Made by a program: the position numbers and the translations under genes
Shown here: positions 9,901 to 17,894 of the stretch, in pieces
Position numbering within the stretch: position 1 is the first letter of the stretch
How the letters are laid out: every line of letters starts with the position of its first letter
Assembly (NCBI GenBank): GCA_945883845.1
Contig: CAMCYI010000019.1
Coordinates: 1-64,000 of the forward strand
Reading direction: 5' to 3'
DNA length: 64,000 nucleotides
Source of the DNA: Bacteriovorax stolpii
GTDB lineage: Bacteria > Bdellovibrionota > Bacteriovoracia > Bacteriovoracales > Bacteriovoracaceae
Notes under the pieces: generated by a model
Databases searched by the model: none
What the model saw: only the letters and a program-made list of their open reading frames with translations
Told to the model about the DNA's origin: nothing

Positions 9901-10976
9901 TGGCCACCGCTACTCAGGTCAGCGTTTCCCCTACTGGATCTCATGCCTGTGCAGTCGTCAATGGCGGAGTCATGTGCTGGGGAACTGCTGCCTTCGGAAG
10001 ACTCGGAATTCCCTACGTGAATGCAGAGGAAGACACTGCTTCTTATGTGACAGGCATCGGAGCAGCTTCAGGTGCAACAAAAGTGGTCACAGGTAACGCT
10101 CACTCATGCGCTTTAATCGGTACTGCCGTTAAGTGTTGGGGGAAAAATACGAACGGTCAGTTAGGGAATAGTAGTACGACAAATTCTTTCTCTCCTGTGA
10201 CGGCAATTGCAACTGGTGCCACCGATATTTCCAGTGGTGGAGACTACAATTGTGGAGTTGTGTCAGGTGCTCTTTATTGCTGGGGTGTAAGTCGTTACTT
10301 TGAAGCAGGTTATGTCGGCCAAAGAAACTCACCAACAGTTCACACAAGTCTCACATCAAACGTATCCAAAGTTTCAGCAGGCGGAATCCACACGTGTGTT
10401 ATCCTCGTCAGTGGCGCTGTAAATTGTTTTGGATCTTCCTCTAATGGACGCCTCGGAGCCGGATATGGCCTGGCGGCTGCTACGGCATCACCGAAGCCAG
10501 CTCTTGGAATTACTGCTGCAAGCGATATCTCAGCAACGGACACTCACACGTGTGCAATAGACGGCGCGACTGTGAAATGCTGGGGGAGGAGTCATTATGG
10601 GGCAATTTCCGAAGGTGGCACATTTGCTACAGCCACACCAGTCACTCCTCTCTTTTATCCTTCACCAACTTCACTTCAGCTCAGTTCTGTGACAACAACT
10701 TTCACCGGCTGTATCGAATTTGAAATTATCCTTCAGGACGTGGGTGGAGTTGAGTTGAATGCAACTTCCAATATGACAGTGAGTCTCCATGACACAACTG
10801 CCGGCAGCTTTTTTACTGCGAATGATTGTTTGAGTGGAGGTACGACCACGGCGACCATCACTTCTGGTACCAGTCGGGTATCTGTTTACTACACTACTCC
10901 TACACCCACGCAAGCGTCTGTGAGCGTCAGGGCGTTAGGTGCCATTTCGAATACATTTACAGTCGGATCGTACTAA
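6972..10976 (+). CDS. RCC1-repeat lipoprotein, 1334 residues
   Basis: The N-terminus is a lipoprotein signal ending LLIVMSC. Residues about 30-400 look like beta-sandwich (Ig/FN3-like) modules. Residues about 530-1235 contain some fourteen RCC1-type repeats, each marked by a C-[WF]-G motif (for example KCWGLNDQGQLGSGN and KCWGKNTNGQLGNSS) and mostly by a second Cys in a preceding HxCA/xxCAI segment. The repeat number is about twice the seven blades of one RCC1 propeller. The segments at about 410-520 and 1240-1334 resemble each other (paired Cys, then ITxG and FYY or VYY), so the propeller region is bracketed by related domains. No Shine-Dalgarno is obvious before the ATG. Expected at the cell envelope; partner unknown. 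Confidence 0.88.
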   Translation: MAHLRLTTTLFFLLLIVMSCDPAPAIHKGSISETPAIKISSPSNLARINNFDSAAVVVSGKCENEGENIYVESSSIHQVTTCSGGVFSATLNFSSFSDGIYQIIAGNLNYTTSIKISLITDSAQSVIFNDPVTPTYLFQDSFTMTWLTHGSLRSTDSYFVEAYANAGCTGTPFDDGFQDNADYDFTGMIAGVSYSLRVKAFSEDDIESIATCSQLVSYDPTGPSLALYDGTTLSSTYVRQIITAATIGTSNLAKKYCLSATITTVPLITNACFKISKPTTVTFSTGDGLKTAYLWVADTYGNVLATATTQTITLDTTLPATAVSVISHPTSLSTTETNQALNDLTITVDTDANSWCVVEEAATVLTMTKPLFSDACWVGARPTSITLGGTGSRRAFIFTKDLAENVSDASTATINYLEATKFTMTFTEATTNVCNPIDVDLFDDNGDPAIAGDLGYIITLSLDGTGKLYSNPGCTASLNSITVTAGEEFTRFYYKGTSVASVDITGTYASDASETHLITLDVKNRTMMNLSDEGTACVIQNEALQCWGLNNGTYFAKNLGTDLYPELSVPSLSPSFSSLVTDLSVGSDHGCIIHNSVVKCFGQGDSGQIGNNSLVSKTVPTTVTGASSLAFQVTSGHKYSCAIINGAAKCWGLNDQGQLGSGNLLTKTSAFQVSGLTSNVYQIEASRNFTCAIVKRVLKCWGDNSYGQLGDGTTTDRLTPTDVSLMLADVTDISLAKTWGCGIKAGAVYCWGTSPVAGLGEGTLVSSTPVAASVLTAGVTEISVADDHACALMAGDLYCWGKNDYGQFGDGTTSLIVTTTPTANLAISNLVTLSSRPYATCGVTSASAVQCWGGNHHNILGIAEFNESSVPFTIPGLTGTPLALSAGSTNCVTMTDNSVQCWGRGDEYQIGDSSNISRAVPTTSTVTGSSQISTGQYSTCTITASLVNCWGTNLNLRLGQDVSVTESATGLDVQGVVATATQVSVSPTGSHACAVVNGGVMCWGTAAFGRLGIPYVNAEEDTASYVTGIGAASGATKVVTGNAHSCALIGTAVKCWGKNTNGQLGNSSTTNSFSPVTAIATGATDISSGGDYNCGVVSGALYCWGVSRYFEAGYVGQRNSPTVHTSLTSNVSKVSAGGIHTCVILVSGAVNCFGSSSNGRLGAGYGLAAATASPKPALGITAASDISATDTHTCAIDGATVKCWGRSHYGAISEGGTFATATPVTPLFYPSPTSLQLSSVTTTFTGCIEFEIILQDVGGVELNATSNMTVSLHDTTAGSFFTANDCLSGGTTTATITSGTSRVSVYYTTPTPTQASVSVRALGAISNTFTVGSY

Positions 10977-11066
10977 AAAACTCAGATACGCGCGGGCCGT
11001 TTTTTCCTCTTTGTTCTAATCCTCTCTTTGGACGAAAATAAATCTATTCATCTCCAAAGGAAATTC

Positions 11067-11870
11067 ATGAAGATTCTGTTATTCGCGATCATGACACTCG
11101 CACCTCTTTCAATCATGGCCGCCGGACCTCAACTTGAGAATCTATCAACTTCTGATGTTGAAAAAGTCGGTAATGAGTTCGCTGTAAACTTCGCTCATAC
11201 AACAGTGAGTGCACCAGAGACTGACGGTCTCTGGGGTGTTGAAGTCGGGATCATGGGCGGAACAACACGTTCTCCGAATCTCAAGAAAGTCATCAATTCA
11301 TCAGGCGGCGAAGGCGAAGATTTCAAATATATTTACCACGCTGGTATCATAGCCCGTGCACACTTTCCTTTTGATATTTTCCTTGAAGGATCCATGCTTC
11401 CCAAGAGAGACATCAGTGACGTCGAAGTCAGCAGTGGAAGTATCGGTGGCGGCTGGAATGCCGGAGCTTTCTTCGGGCTACCGCTCGATCTTGCCCTCGG
11501 CGCCAGTACTTCGAGAGGAAAAGTTTCTTTCGATCAGGAACCAACTTCAACAATTCCTTCCGATGCCACAATTTCCGTTGATACAAAGACGACACTTCTC
11601 TGGATCGGCACAAGTAAGACGTTTCTCTTTTTCACTCCCTATGTAAAAGTCGGATACGCCCACACGCAAGCAGAAATCAAAGTTGATACAGAAGTGGGAA
11701 CCGGAACCATCTTCGCGGATACTAATAAGCAGAAAGAAGATGTTGATAAAAACGGTGGTTATCTGGCACTCGGTTTAAACGTTCAGGTCACTGTAGTTAA
11801 ACTTGGTCTTGAGTTTAATCAGATGAACGGTGTGAAAACAGCTACCGGTAAACTCTCTCTCGATTTTTAA
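11067..11870 (+). CDS. outer-membrane beta-barrel protein, family unknown
   Basis: The ATG at 11067 is chosen over an upstream in-frame start at 11028 because it has AAGGA just upstream and begins a clean signal peptide (MKILLFAIMTLAPLSIMAAG). The mature protein of about 248 residues is rich in alternating polar/hydrophobic strands with many Gly and ends in a Phe (KLSLDF), the usual signature of a barrel inserted by BAM. It could be a porin-like or DUF-type barrel; no specific family is recognised. It follows the RCC1 lipoprotein by 90 nt with no convincing terminator between, so the two may be co-transcribed. Confidence 0.8.
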   Translation: MKILLFAIMTLAPLSIMAAGPQLENLSTSDVEKVGNEFAVNFAHTTVSAPETDGLWGVEVGIMGGTTRSPNLKKVINSSGGEGEDFKYIYHAGIIARAHFPFDIFLEGSMLPKRDISDVEVSSGSIGGGWNAGAFFGLPLDLALGASTSRGKVSFDQEPTSTIPSDATISVDTKTTLLWIGTSKTFLFFTPYVKVGYAHTQAEIKVDTEVGTGTIFADTNKQKEDVDKNGGYLALGLNVQVTVVKLGLEFNQMNGVKTATGKLSLDF

Positions 11871-11875
11871 ATTCG

Positions 11876-11906
11876 AAAGGTCCTCTTTAGAGGACCTTTC
11901 TTTCTT
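11876..11906 (+). terminator. rho-independent terminator
   Basis: Ten-bp stem AAAGGTCCTC / GAGGACCTTT (11876-11885 with 11890-11899) and a TTTA loop, followed by a pyrimidine-rich tract. It sits 6 nt after the barrel-protein stop. Confidence 0.9.
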
Positions 11907-11925
11907 CCAAACTTCCACGCCTTTA

Positions 11926-11936
11926 GATACAGTATC
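11926..11936 (+). promoter_or_regulatory. -10 box / palindrome immediately upstream of the flavin reductase gene
   Basis: GATACAGTATC is a palindrome containing TACAGT (11928-11933), which ends 6 bases before the ATG at 11940. If TACAGT is the -10 box, the transcript would begin at the start codon, and no ribosome-binding site is present. It could instead be an operator. Confidence 0.3.
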
Positions 11937-11939
11937 TTC

Positions 11940-12566
11940 ATGAAAACTTTTACGACAGACGGTCCCTTCACAGATAATTATAAATTCCTCATAGGCTCGA
12001 TTCTTCCCCGGCCAATTGCTGTCGTATCCACACGCAATATAGATGGCAGTAACAACCTTGCACCTTTCTCTTTTTTTACAGCGATTTCAGCACAGCCCAT
12101 GATCATTGCATTCTGCCCTTTGATCCGCACTTCCAACGGTCAGTTCAAGGACACAGTTAAAAATATCTTGAGAGAGCGTGAGTTTGTTATCAATTTTTGT
12201 ACTGAAGACAACTATGAAAAAGTAAATCTCGCCAGTACAGAACTACCTTACGGCCAGGACGAGTTCACATTCGCCGGATTAACTCCAATTGATTCGCAAG
12301 TCGTTAAGGCGAGGAGAATGAAGGAATCACCCATTCAATTCGAATGCGTCCTCCGCGACATGCTCTGCTACGGAACAACTCCTGGAAGTGGCTCTCTCAT
12401 CACAGGCGAAGTGAAACTCATCCATGCTGATGAAGCCATCATGAAAGATGGAAAGATCGTGACCGGCCTGATGAAGCCAGTTGCCAGAGGCGCAGGGAAT
12501 GATTGGTTTAAATCGGACAGCGTCTTTCAACTTGAAAGATTAATGACATCTCAGATACAGAAATAA
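11940..12566 (+). CDS. flavin reductase-like (FMN-binding split barrel) protein
   Basis: 208 residues matching the flavin reductase-like domain: ILPRPIAVVSTRN at about 21-33, NLAPFSFFTAISAQPMI at about 38-54 for FMN phosphate contact, and a C-terminal segment with WFKSDSVFQLER. The family contains NAD(P)H:flavin reductases and uncharacterised FMN-binding proteins, so the exact reaction is open. Such proteins often feed reduced flavin to a monooxygenase, but none is adjacent. It is a single gene between a strong terminator and a convergent gene. Confidence 0.82.
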   Translation: MKTFTTDGPFTDNYKFLIGSILPRPIAVVSTRNIDGSNNLAPFSFFTAISAQPMIIAFCPLIRTSNGQFKDTVKNILREREFVINFCTEDNYEKVNLASTELPYGQDEFTFAGLTPIDSQVVKARRMKESPIQFECVLRDMLCYGTTPGSGSLITGEVKLIHADEAIMKDGKIVTGLMKPVARGAGNDWFKSDSVFQLERLMTSQIQK

Positions 12567-12575
12567 ATTTTTAAA

Positions 12576-13112
12576 TTATTCGCAGACGACGTTCGTCATT
12601 GCATTCGGGACATCCCGGATCGTGAACACGATACCGGCCTTCTTCGATGGCGCGTCTCCGGAAGTTTCAGAAACCATCATTTCGATCAAACCACTTTGAA
12701 TTATTCCGTGAGTAACGGAATCTTTTTTAACAGAAAATTTACCTTCAGCTGAACGGACAATACCTTTCACCTGATACACATTAGAAAGGATCATGAGTTT
12801 CTGTTCAAGAATTGGTTTTTGAGCTTCACCGCAGAAAACTTTCATCCCTGCTTGGCCGGTTGCCACTGAAGTATCGTAAGAAACGACACAAGGAATCTGC
12901 CCCATAAGAATACCCTTACAAGTTCCTTTAAGAGCAGAACTTGCGGGGGCCATCACGATGTTACAAAGACCCTTAGTTCCCACAAGAGCTTTCACTTCTG
13001 GAGACTGGCAAATTTCTTTGTCATGATCTAAACCACGATCTGCGATTGCAACCTGACTTAAAGTGAAGACAGCTATGACGGCTAAAAGTGTGTTTTTCAA
13101 GAGAACTCCCAT
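12576..13112 (-). CDS. exported hypothetical protein
   Basis: 178 residues from the first ATG, with a signal peptide ending near AIADRG. The start is uncertain. GGGAG, which lies inside the first codons, is spaced 5 nt from a TTG at 13100 that would give a more typical signal peptide beginning KNTLLAVIAVF. The mature part contains six cysteines, suggesting disulfides in the periplasm. I recognise no domain. It is convergent with the flavin reductase gene, only 9 bp from its stop. Confidence 0.72.
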   Translation of the reverse strand: MGVLLKNTLLAVIAVFTLSQVAIADRGLDHDKEICQSPEVKALVGTKGLCNIVMAPASSALKGTCKGILMGQIPCVVSYDTSVATGQAGMKVFCGEAQKPILEQKLMILSNVYQVKGIVRSAEGKFSVKKDSVTHGIIQSGLIEMMVSETSGDAPSKKAGIVFTIRDVPNAMTNVVCE

Positions 13113-13176
13113 GTGAGTGGCCGGAGTATAATCGAATCCGGCTTAAGGAGTGAAAACTATGAAAAAATAACCCTGT

Positions 13177-14049
13177 TTATTGCCCAAAAAGGTGAATCGT
13201 TTCACCAAATTCCGGGATGATAAACTGAGTCTGAGAAGCTTTTTGCCGGAAGTATTCAGTAAGACCCGGGAAATCTACATTCCACATTGGTTCCTGCTTA
13301 CCTGGCTTCATGGCATTCATAAAGTAATCAAAATGAATGGCAATAAATTTTGAAGGTCGGAGTGTAGAAACATAGCCATTAATAATTATCTTATTATCTT
13401 TACGGTTAGCTACTCCCTGAAAGACTACATCCACAGATTTGAGACTCGCCGGCAGGACTTTGAGATTTGCATCGCCGCTTGTATCGATAAGAATCTTCCC
13501 TTCCGGATGTTCAATTAGATAGATCCAACTCTCCCCGACCCTATAGTCGTAGAAATTAAAGTTAAAATTCTTCGGTACAGTTCCCTTTAAGAAATCAACC
13601 AAGCCGAGGATCTCAGAGTGAACGCGGGGATAAAAAGAGATTTTGAATTTACCAATCTGGACGGGCTTCAATTTTTTGAAAGGTATTTTTTCTGTATAAG
13701 CGCGACAGATCCTCTCAAAACTCTTTGAGCCATAAGCGGTAGCACCAGTGAGATAGGCAACCAGAGGCGCATCAACAGCGTGATCAAAGTGGGTGTGAGT
13801 GACAAAAACGGCGTTCAGTTTCGTTATCATCTGCTCATTCAGAATTTTTTTTAGTTCATTTTCATCCGGACGAAATACCCCCATACCCAGCCAGTGTTTA
13901 AGGCCAGGCCTCGTAAACGCAGGGTCAAAAAATATCTTGGTTTCACCATCATTAATCAATACTGATGCGACACTCAACCATCTGGCTTCGACACGGGCAT
14001 GAGTGATGTGGGTATAAAGGCACGTTAAGAGCAAAATATATTTCAACAT
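13177..14049 (-). CDS. exported metallo-beta-lactamase-fold hydrolase
   Basis: The start is placed at the ATG at 14049, where a signal peptide begins (MLKYILLLTCLYTHITHA); an upstream in-frame start at 14127 would bury it. The MBL motif HTHFDH is clear, followed by further metal-ligand candidates in RVHSE, DTSGD and AIHFDYF. These are the ordered ligands of a binuclear zinc or iron MBL site. The fold resembles UlaG/RomA-type MBL proteins, which act on diverse esters and phosphates, so the substrate cannot be named. Export to the periplasm is inferred from the signal peptide. The gene is divergent from TIGR03546, 125 bp away. Confidence 0.83.
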   Translation of the reverse strand: MLKYILLLTCLYTHITHARVEARWLSVASVLINDGETKIFFDPAFTRPGLKHWLGMGVFRPDENELKKILNEQMITKLNAVFVTHTHFDHAVDAPLVAYLTGATAYGSKSFERICRAYTEKIPFKKLKPVQIGKFKISFYPRVHSEILGLVDFLKGTVPKNFNFNFYDYRVGESWIYLIEHPEGKILIDTSGDANLKVLPASLKSVDVVFQGVANRKDNKIIINGYVSTLRPSKFIAIHFDYFMNAMKPGKQEPMWNVDFPGLTEYFRQKASQTQFIIPEFGETIHLFGQ

Positions 14050-14174
14050 TCTCAGATGATACCAGACCACTATTCTCTTTTCTAGTTTGATCACTGCATT
14101 ATTGAGGTTTAACGTGGTCAAATCCACCTTCCAATTTTAAGATTTAGAGACTTTTTACGACTCCAGGAGACATC

Positions 14175-14702
14175 ATGGGACTTATTCTCAAACAGATCTT
14201 CGCTTTCATCAAACTTCTCAATTCTGAGACGGGAAATATTTCGATCGCACTCGGAATGACCTGTGGATTTATTCTGGGCATGACGCCGGTTCTGTCACTG
14301 CACAGCTTGCTCATTTTTCTGATCCTGTTCTTTTTCAGAATTCAGATCGGAGCTGCCCTGCTCATGGCATTTTTCTTTAAGTTCATTGCGTTCCTGCTTG
14401 ATCCTGTCTTTCATGCCGTTGGCAGCCAGGTACTCGAGATCGAATCTCTGGCCCCATTTTTTGTGAAGCTCTACAATATGCCACTCATTCCCTACACACG
14501 GTTTAACAATTCGATCGTCATGGGTTCCGCAGTTGTTACGTTTCTCCTCTCACCCTTGGTTTACATTCTCAGTCAGTATCTGATCATTAAATACCGAGTG
14601 ACCGTCCTAGCGAAAATGAAGACGACGAAATTCTGGAAGGCAGTCGAAGCGACCAAGTTCTACCAGTGGTATTACAAATACGATCAGTACAAGTGGAATT
14701 AA
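14175..14702 (+). CDS. TIGR03546 family membrane protein
   Basis: 175 residues with a DUF2062-like layout: an amphipathic start, a membrane segment with GMTCGFILGMTPVLSLHSLL (about 27-46), further hydrophobic helices at about 48-75 and 115-140, and a polar C-terminus rich in Lys and Tyr. TIGR03546 genes usually lie directly before TIGR03545 genes, and here the next gene starts 9 nt downstream. This supports both calls. A GGAG ribosome-binding site lies just before the ATG. The function of the family is unknown. Confidence 0.85.
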   Translation: MGLILKQIFAFIKLLNSETGNISIALGMTCGFILGMTPVLSLHSLLIFLILFFFRIQIGAALLMAFFFKFIAFLLDPVFHAVGSQVLEIESLAPFFVKLYNMPLIPYTRFNNSIVMGSAVVTFLLSPLVYILSQYLIIKYRVTVLAKMKTTKFWKAVEATKFYQWYYKYDQYKWN

Positions 14703-14711
14703 GGAAGATAT

Positions 14712-16619
14712 ATGAGCGAAGAAAATAAAAAGCCAACACCGAAGCAACCAAAGAAGAAAGGTCCTATCAGACTTGAGGCCGTCATTCCGGTGCTCGTCCT
14801 CTCTGCGTTGACGTTTGTTTATTTCAGTTACTACTTTGATCTTCACATGAAACGACTCGTTGAATACGTTGGAACCCAGGCCAATGGAGCTGAGGTTAAC
14901 GTTGATTCAATCAATACGAGTTTCCTGAAGGGTTCATTTGATATGAATCGTTTACAGGTAACGAACAAAGAAAAGCCTCAGGAAAACATGCTGGAGATCG
15001 GGAATATGCATTTCCAGTATCTCTGGGACGCCCTCCTTCGCATGAAATTTGTGGTTGAGGATGCAAGCATCACGAACATTCAGATTCATAAGCCCCGTAC
15101 TTCGCCAGGTAAAGTTCTCCCTCCTGAGCCAGCATCACCGAGCAAGATGAACGCCATCCAGAATGAAGTTATTGCTCAGGTTAAAAATAAGTACGGCGGT
15201 AACGTTCTGGGAAATCTCATGGCCCTACTGGAAGGCGGAGACTACAAGGATCAGATCGAGCAGATTCGTGGCGAGCTTAAAAGTGAAGCACGAGTGAAAG
15301 CAATGATCACAGATGTGAACACGAAAAAAGAATTTTGGGACGGAAGAGTGAAAGAACTCTCTGACACGTCAAAGATCAAAGAAATTGAATCTGAAATTCA
15401 ATCACTCAAGGCTGAGAAAAATTTCATCAAGCAGGCACAGGCCGTGCCGAAGCTGACCTCGCTCCTGAAAGATGTCGAAAAGCAGTATAAAGAAATTGAA
15501 AAGTCCTCGAAGCAGCTTCAGACAGAAGTGAAATCACTGACAAATTATCCTAAAGAGCTTCAAGGCCTTGTTCAGGAAGATATCGCTGCTCTTAAAGACC
15601 GCTTTAAAATTCCAAAGATTGATTTTAAAGATATGGCCATGCACTTATTCGCAGGTGAATTTGCCAAGTATATTGCCGATGCCCGCAAGTATCAGGCCCT
15701 TGCCAAACAGTACATTCCTGAGAAAAAAGAAAAAGAGGAAGTCATTCCTCACAAGCGCATGGAAGGAAAGAATTACGAATTCCCTGTGACTACCGGATAT
15801 CCGCTTTTTTGGCTTAAACGTGCTGCGATCAGTTCCAAAGGTACAGCCGATTCATATTCTGGAAATGTTTCCGGCGAACTAACAAACGTCACCAATGCTC
15901 CAAAGCAGATTATGAAACCCATCGTTCTGGACATGCGCGGAGATTTCCCTGCTGTTAAGGTGAACGGAGTCAAAGCTGTTATTACTGTGGATCACACCCG
16001 TGAAGTCGGAAAGCAGTCAGCATTAATTCAGGTAAATTCGTTTGCTGTGCCGGAAAAGCTTTTCATCAATGATGAGAAGATTAAATTCGGATTTAAGAAT
16101 GCGAATGGGTCGACGACGATTTCAGCAGTTCTCGAGAGTGAAAAAGTGAATATGAGCTGGAATTCCGCTCTGACAAAACCGCAGTTTATTGTTGAGACTT
16201 CAAACAAAATTGCCCGCGAGATCCTCACCAATACACTTAATGGCATTCCTGTGATTAATATCAACGGTTCTGCGAGCGGAACGTTCAAGGATCTCAACAT
16301 GGATATCTCTTCAAATCTGGGAGACGAACTTAGTTCCGGCTTCAGCCGTGAGATTGGCCTCAAGGTTACTGAAGCACAGAACAAACTCACTGCACTCGTG
16401 GATGAAAAAATTAATAAGCCGAAAGAACAACTTATGGCAGCTCTTAACGGGAACGCCAGCAACGTATCGAGCCTCAGCAACCTTAGTGATCTTTTCAAAA
16501 AGAATCAGGGAAGAATACAGGCCGAAATCGAAAAGCTTAAAAAAGGCGGCGGTGGCGGTAAACAAATGGATGACCTTAAAGAAAAGGGTAAAAAATTTCT
16601 GAAAGGTTTTAAACTCTGA
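14712..16619 (+). CDS. TIGR03545 family membrane-anchored protein
   Basis: 635 residues. A Lys/Pro-rich cytoplasmic N-terminus is followed by a single membrane helix at about 24-42, then an AsmA-like periplasmic beta domain (to about 130). A long charged coiled coil spans about 190-310, a second beta-rich region runs from about 350 to 560, and a Gly/Lys-rich tail ends the protein. Length and neighbour match TIGR03545. The AsmA-like reading suggests an envelope role, possibly in lipid transport or barrel assembly, but this is inference. It is coupled to TIGR03546 upstream and overlaps the start of the swivel-domain gene downstream. Confidence 0.85.
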   Translation: MSEENKKPTPKQPKKKGPIRLEAVIPVLVLSALTFVYFSYYFDLHMKRLVEYVGTQANGAEVNVDSINTSFLKGSFDMNRLQVTNKEKPQENMLEIGNMHFQYLWDALLRMKFVVEDASITNIQIHKPRTSPGKVLPPEPASPSKMNAIQNEVIAQVKNKYGGNVLGNLMALLEGGDYKDQIEQIRGELKSEARVKAMITDVNTKKEFWDGRVKELSDTSKIKEIESEIQSLKAEKNFIKQAQAVPKLTSLLKDVEKQYKEIEKSSKQLQTEVKSLTNYPKELQGLVQEDIAALKDRFKIPKIDFKDMAMHLFAGEFAKYIADARKYQALAKQYIPEKKEKEEVIPHKRMEGKNYEFPVTTGYPLFWLKRAAISSKGTADSYSGNVSGELTNVTNAPKQIMKPIVLDMRGDFPAVKVNGVKAVITVDHTREVGKQSALIQVNSFAVPEKLFINDEKIKFGFKNANGSTTISAVLESEKVNMSWNSALTKPQFIVETSNKIAREILTNTLNGIPVININGSASGTFKDLNMDISSNLGDELSSGFSREIGLKVTEAQNKLTALVDEKINKPKEQLMAALNGNASNVSSLSNLSDLFKKNQGRIQAEIEKLKKGGGGGKQMDDLKEKGKKFLKGFKL

Positions 16620-17239
16620 AATCTTATGAAGGTAAAATCCTTCAGGCCCTGCACGGAGATGAGAACACCCTTCTCATCTCAATCAGTGGTAATATCTATG
16701 TCCTGCGTGGCCCGGAAATTGTCGAACTCACCGTCACCCAACCTGAAAATCGTTTATCTGAACCAGATCTCGACAGAATTCTCGCTTTTTCAGTCAGAAA
16801 CTCAAAATCAATTCCGCAATCTTTGACTTTTACACTGCAGGAAAATGTTATTGAGCTTCTGAGTTCCTCAGACGTTGCCACAGATTCACTTTACCATCAT
16901 CACGCCAAGGTAAGTGCAGCTATCTGGCCCGCCCCGCTCAAGGGTATCCCCTGCTCTCCAGGACGTGTGAGTGGCGAAAGCTTCAGCTGCAAAGAACTCA
17001 CGGCAGAAATTCAAAATAAAATTATCGTCTGTGATTTTCTTCGTATCAGGGATTCACACCTCCTGAAGACTGCCAAAGGCATTATCCTTGAAAAAGGAAG
17101 CATGCTCTCTCACGTGGGCATTCTAGCACGTGAATGGAACATCCCTTGTGTCATGGGAGTAAAGGGTGCATCTCAGATAAAAAGTGGTGAAAAAATCCTG
17201 CTGGATGCTGATCGTGGAATTGTCAGTCGAGTTCCTTGA
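16616..17239 (+). CDS. standalone PEP-utilising-enzyme phosphohistidine (swivel) domain protein
   Basis: The frame is open from just after the TAA at 16610-16612 to the stop at 17239. Residues about 110-205 are the swivelling phosphohistidine domain of PEP synthase/PPDK-type enzymes: SPGRVSGE, then GSMLSHVGILARE with the candidate phospho-His, then IPCVMG and GEKILLDADRG. There is no ATP-grasp or PEP-binding domain. The first 100 residues are coding-like but unrecognised. No ATG, GTG or TTG occurs in frame until TTG at 16823, inside the coding-like region. The CTG at 16616 overlaps the upstream TGA and has AAAGG 9 nt before it, so a CTG start coupled to TIGR03545 is proposed. Start confidence is moderate. 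Confidence 0.7.
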   Translation: MKSYEGKILQALHGDENTLLISISGNIYVLRGPEIVELTVTQPENRLSEPDLDRILAFSVRNSKSIPQSLTFTLQENVIELLSSSDVATDSLYHHHAKVSAAIWPAPLKGIPCSPGRVSGESFSCKELTAEIQNKIIVCDFLRIRDSHLLKTAKGIILEKGSMLSHVGILAREWNIPCVMGVKGASQIKSGEKILLDADRGIVSRVP

Positions 17240-17816
17240 ATTGATCGAAAATATTTTTTCTCACTGATCCAATGAGCTTCTGCCTGTTCGCTTTCGTTTT
17301 ATTCTCTTCCCGTAACCATGAAATAACCATTCCAAGTCTCAGCGCAAGAATCATCTCAGCAAAAGACCTTGCCTCTGTCTGACTGAAGGCAAAGACTTTC
17401 TTGATCCGCGGGATCACTCTGTGCTCATGGTAGAGATGCTCGTGATGCTTCAGTCTTTCAGTGAACTCACTTGGGAAAAGCATACACATAAAATAAAACT
17501 GAAAGAATTCCGGATAAGTTTCCGCTTCCACCATGGTGATATCAAGACTTTTGAGAAAAAATCGGGCCCATTCCTTTCTCGATTCTGGCTCATCATCCTC
17601 TTTCGTGAGTTCAGTAATCTGTGAAGATAGACAATCAATGGCCGTCATAACGATTTCTTTCTCAGACGATCCAAAGTATTTATAGATCCACGGCCTTGAT
17701 ACCTGGGCCTTCTCAGCGAGCTTCTGCACGTTGATTTTGCTCTTCTTGACCTTGTTCATTTCCTGAATGATGAGATAGCTCACCACTCCAATCTTTTCAT
17801 TCTTATCTAAGCTCAT
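17223..17816 (-). CDS. TetR family transcriptional regulator
   Basis: 197 residues from the first ATG; an upstream in-frame TTG at 17837 is less likely. The N-terminal helix-turn-helix spans about 25-60 with NVQKLAEKAQVSRPWIYKYFGS, the typical TetR recognition helix. The C-terminal ligand-binding and dimerisation half is all-helical, without a nameable ligand class. It is convergent with the swivel-domain gene and overlaps its 3' end by 17 bp. The target is not evident. A divergent small reading frame and the E1 gene lie on the other side. Confidence 0.87.
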   Translation of the reverse strand: MSLDKNEKIGVVSYLIIQEMNKVKKSKINVQKLAEKAQVSRPWIYKYFGSSEKEIVMTAIDCLSSQITELTKEDDEPESRKEWARFFLKSLDITMVEAETYPEFFQFYFMCMLFPSEFTERLKHHEHLYHEHRVIPRIKKVFAFSQTEARSFAEMILALRLGMVISWLREENKTKANRQKLIGSVRKNIFDQFKELD

Positions 17817-17894
17817 AGGATCACGGTGACATAACAAACACGAACTGTCACATCCAGAAGTATCTTCCCCGTTGGTTAAGGGTTACAAAAAGTT

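Noticed and set aside
10977..11020. Terminator after the RCC1 lipoprotein gene (CGCGCGGGCC then TTTTTT)
   Set aside because: The stem is too short and imperfect to support, so co-transcription with the barrel gene remains possible.
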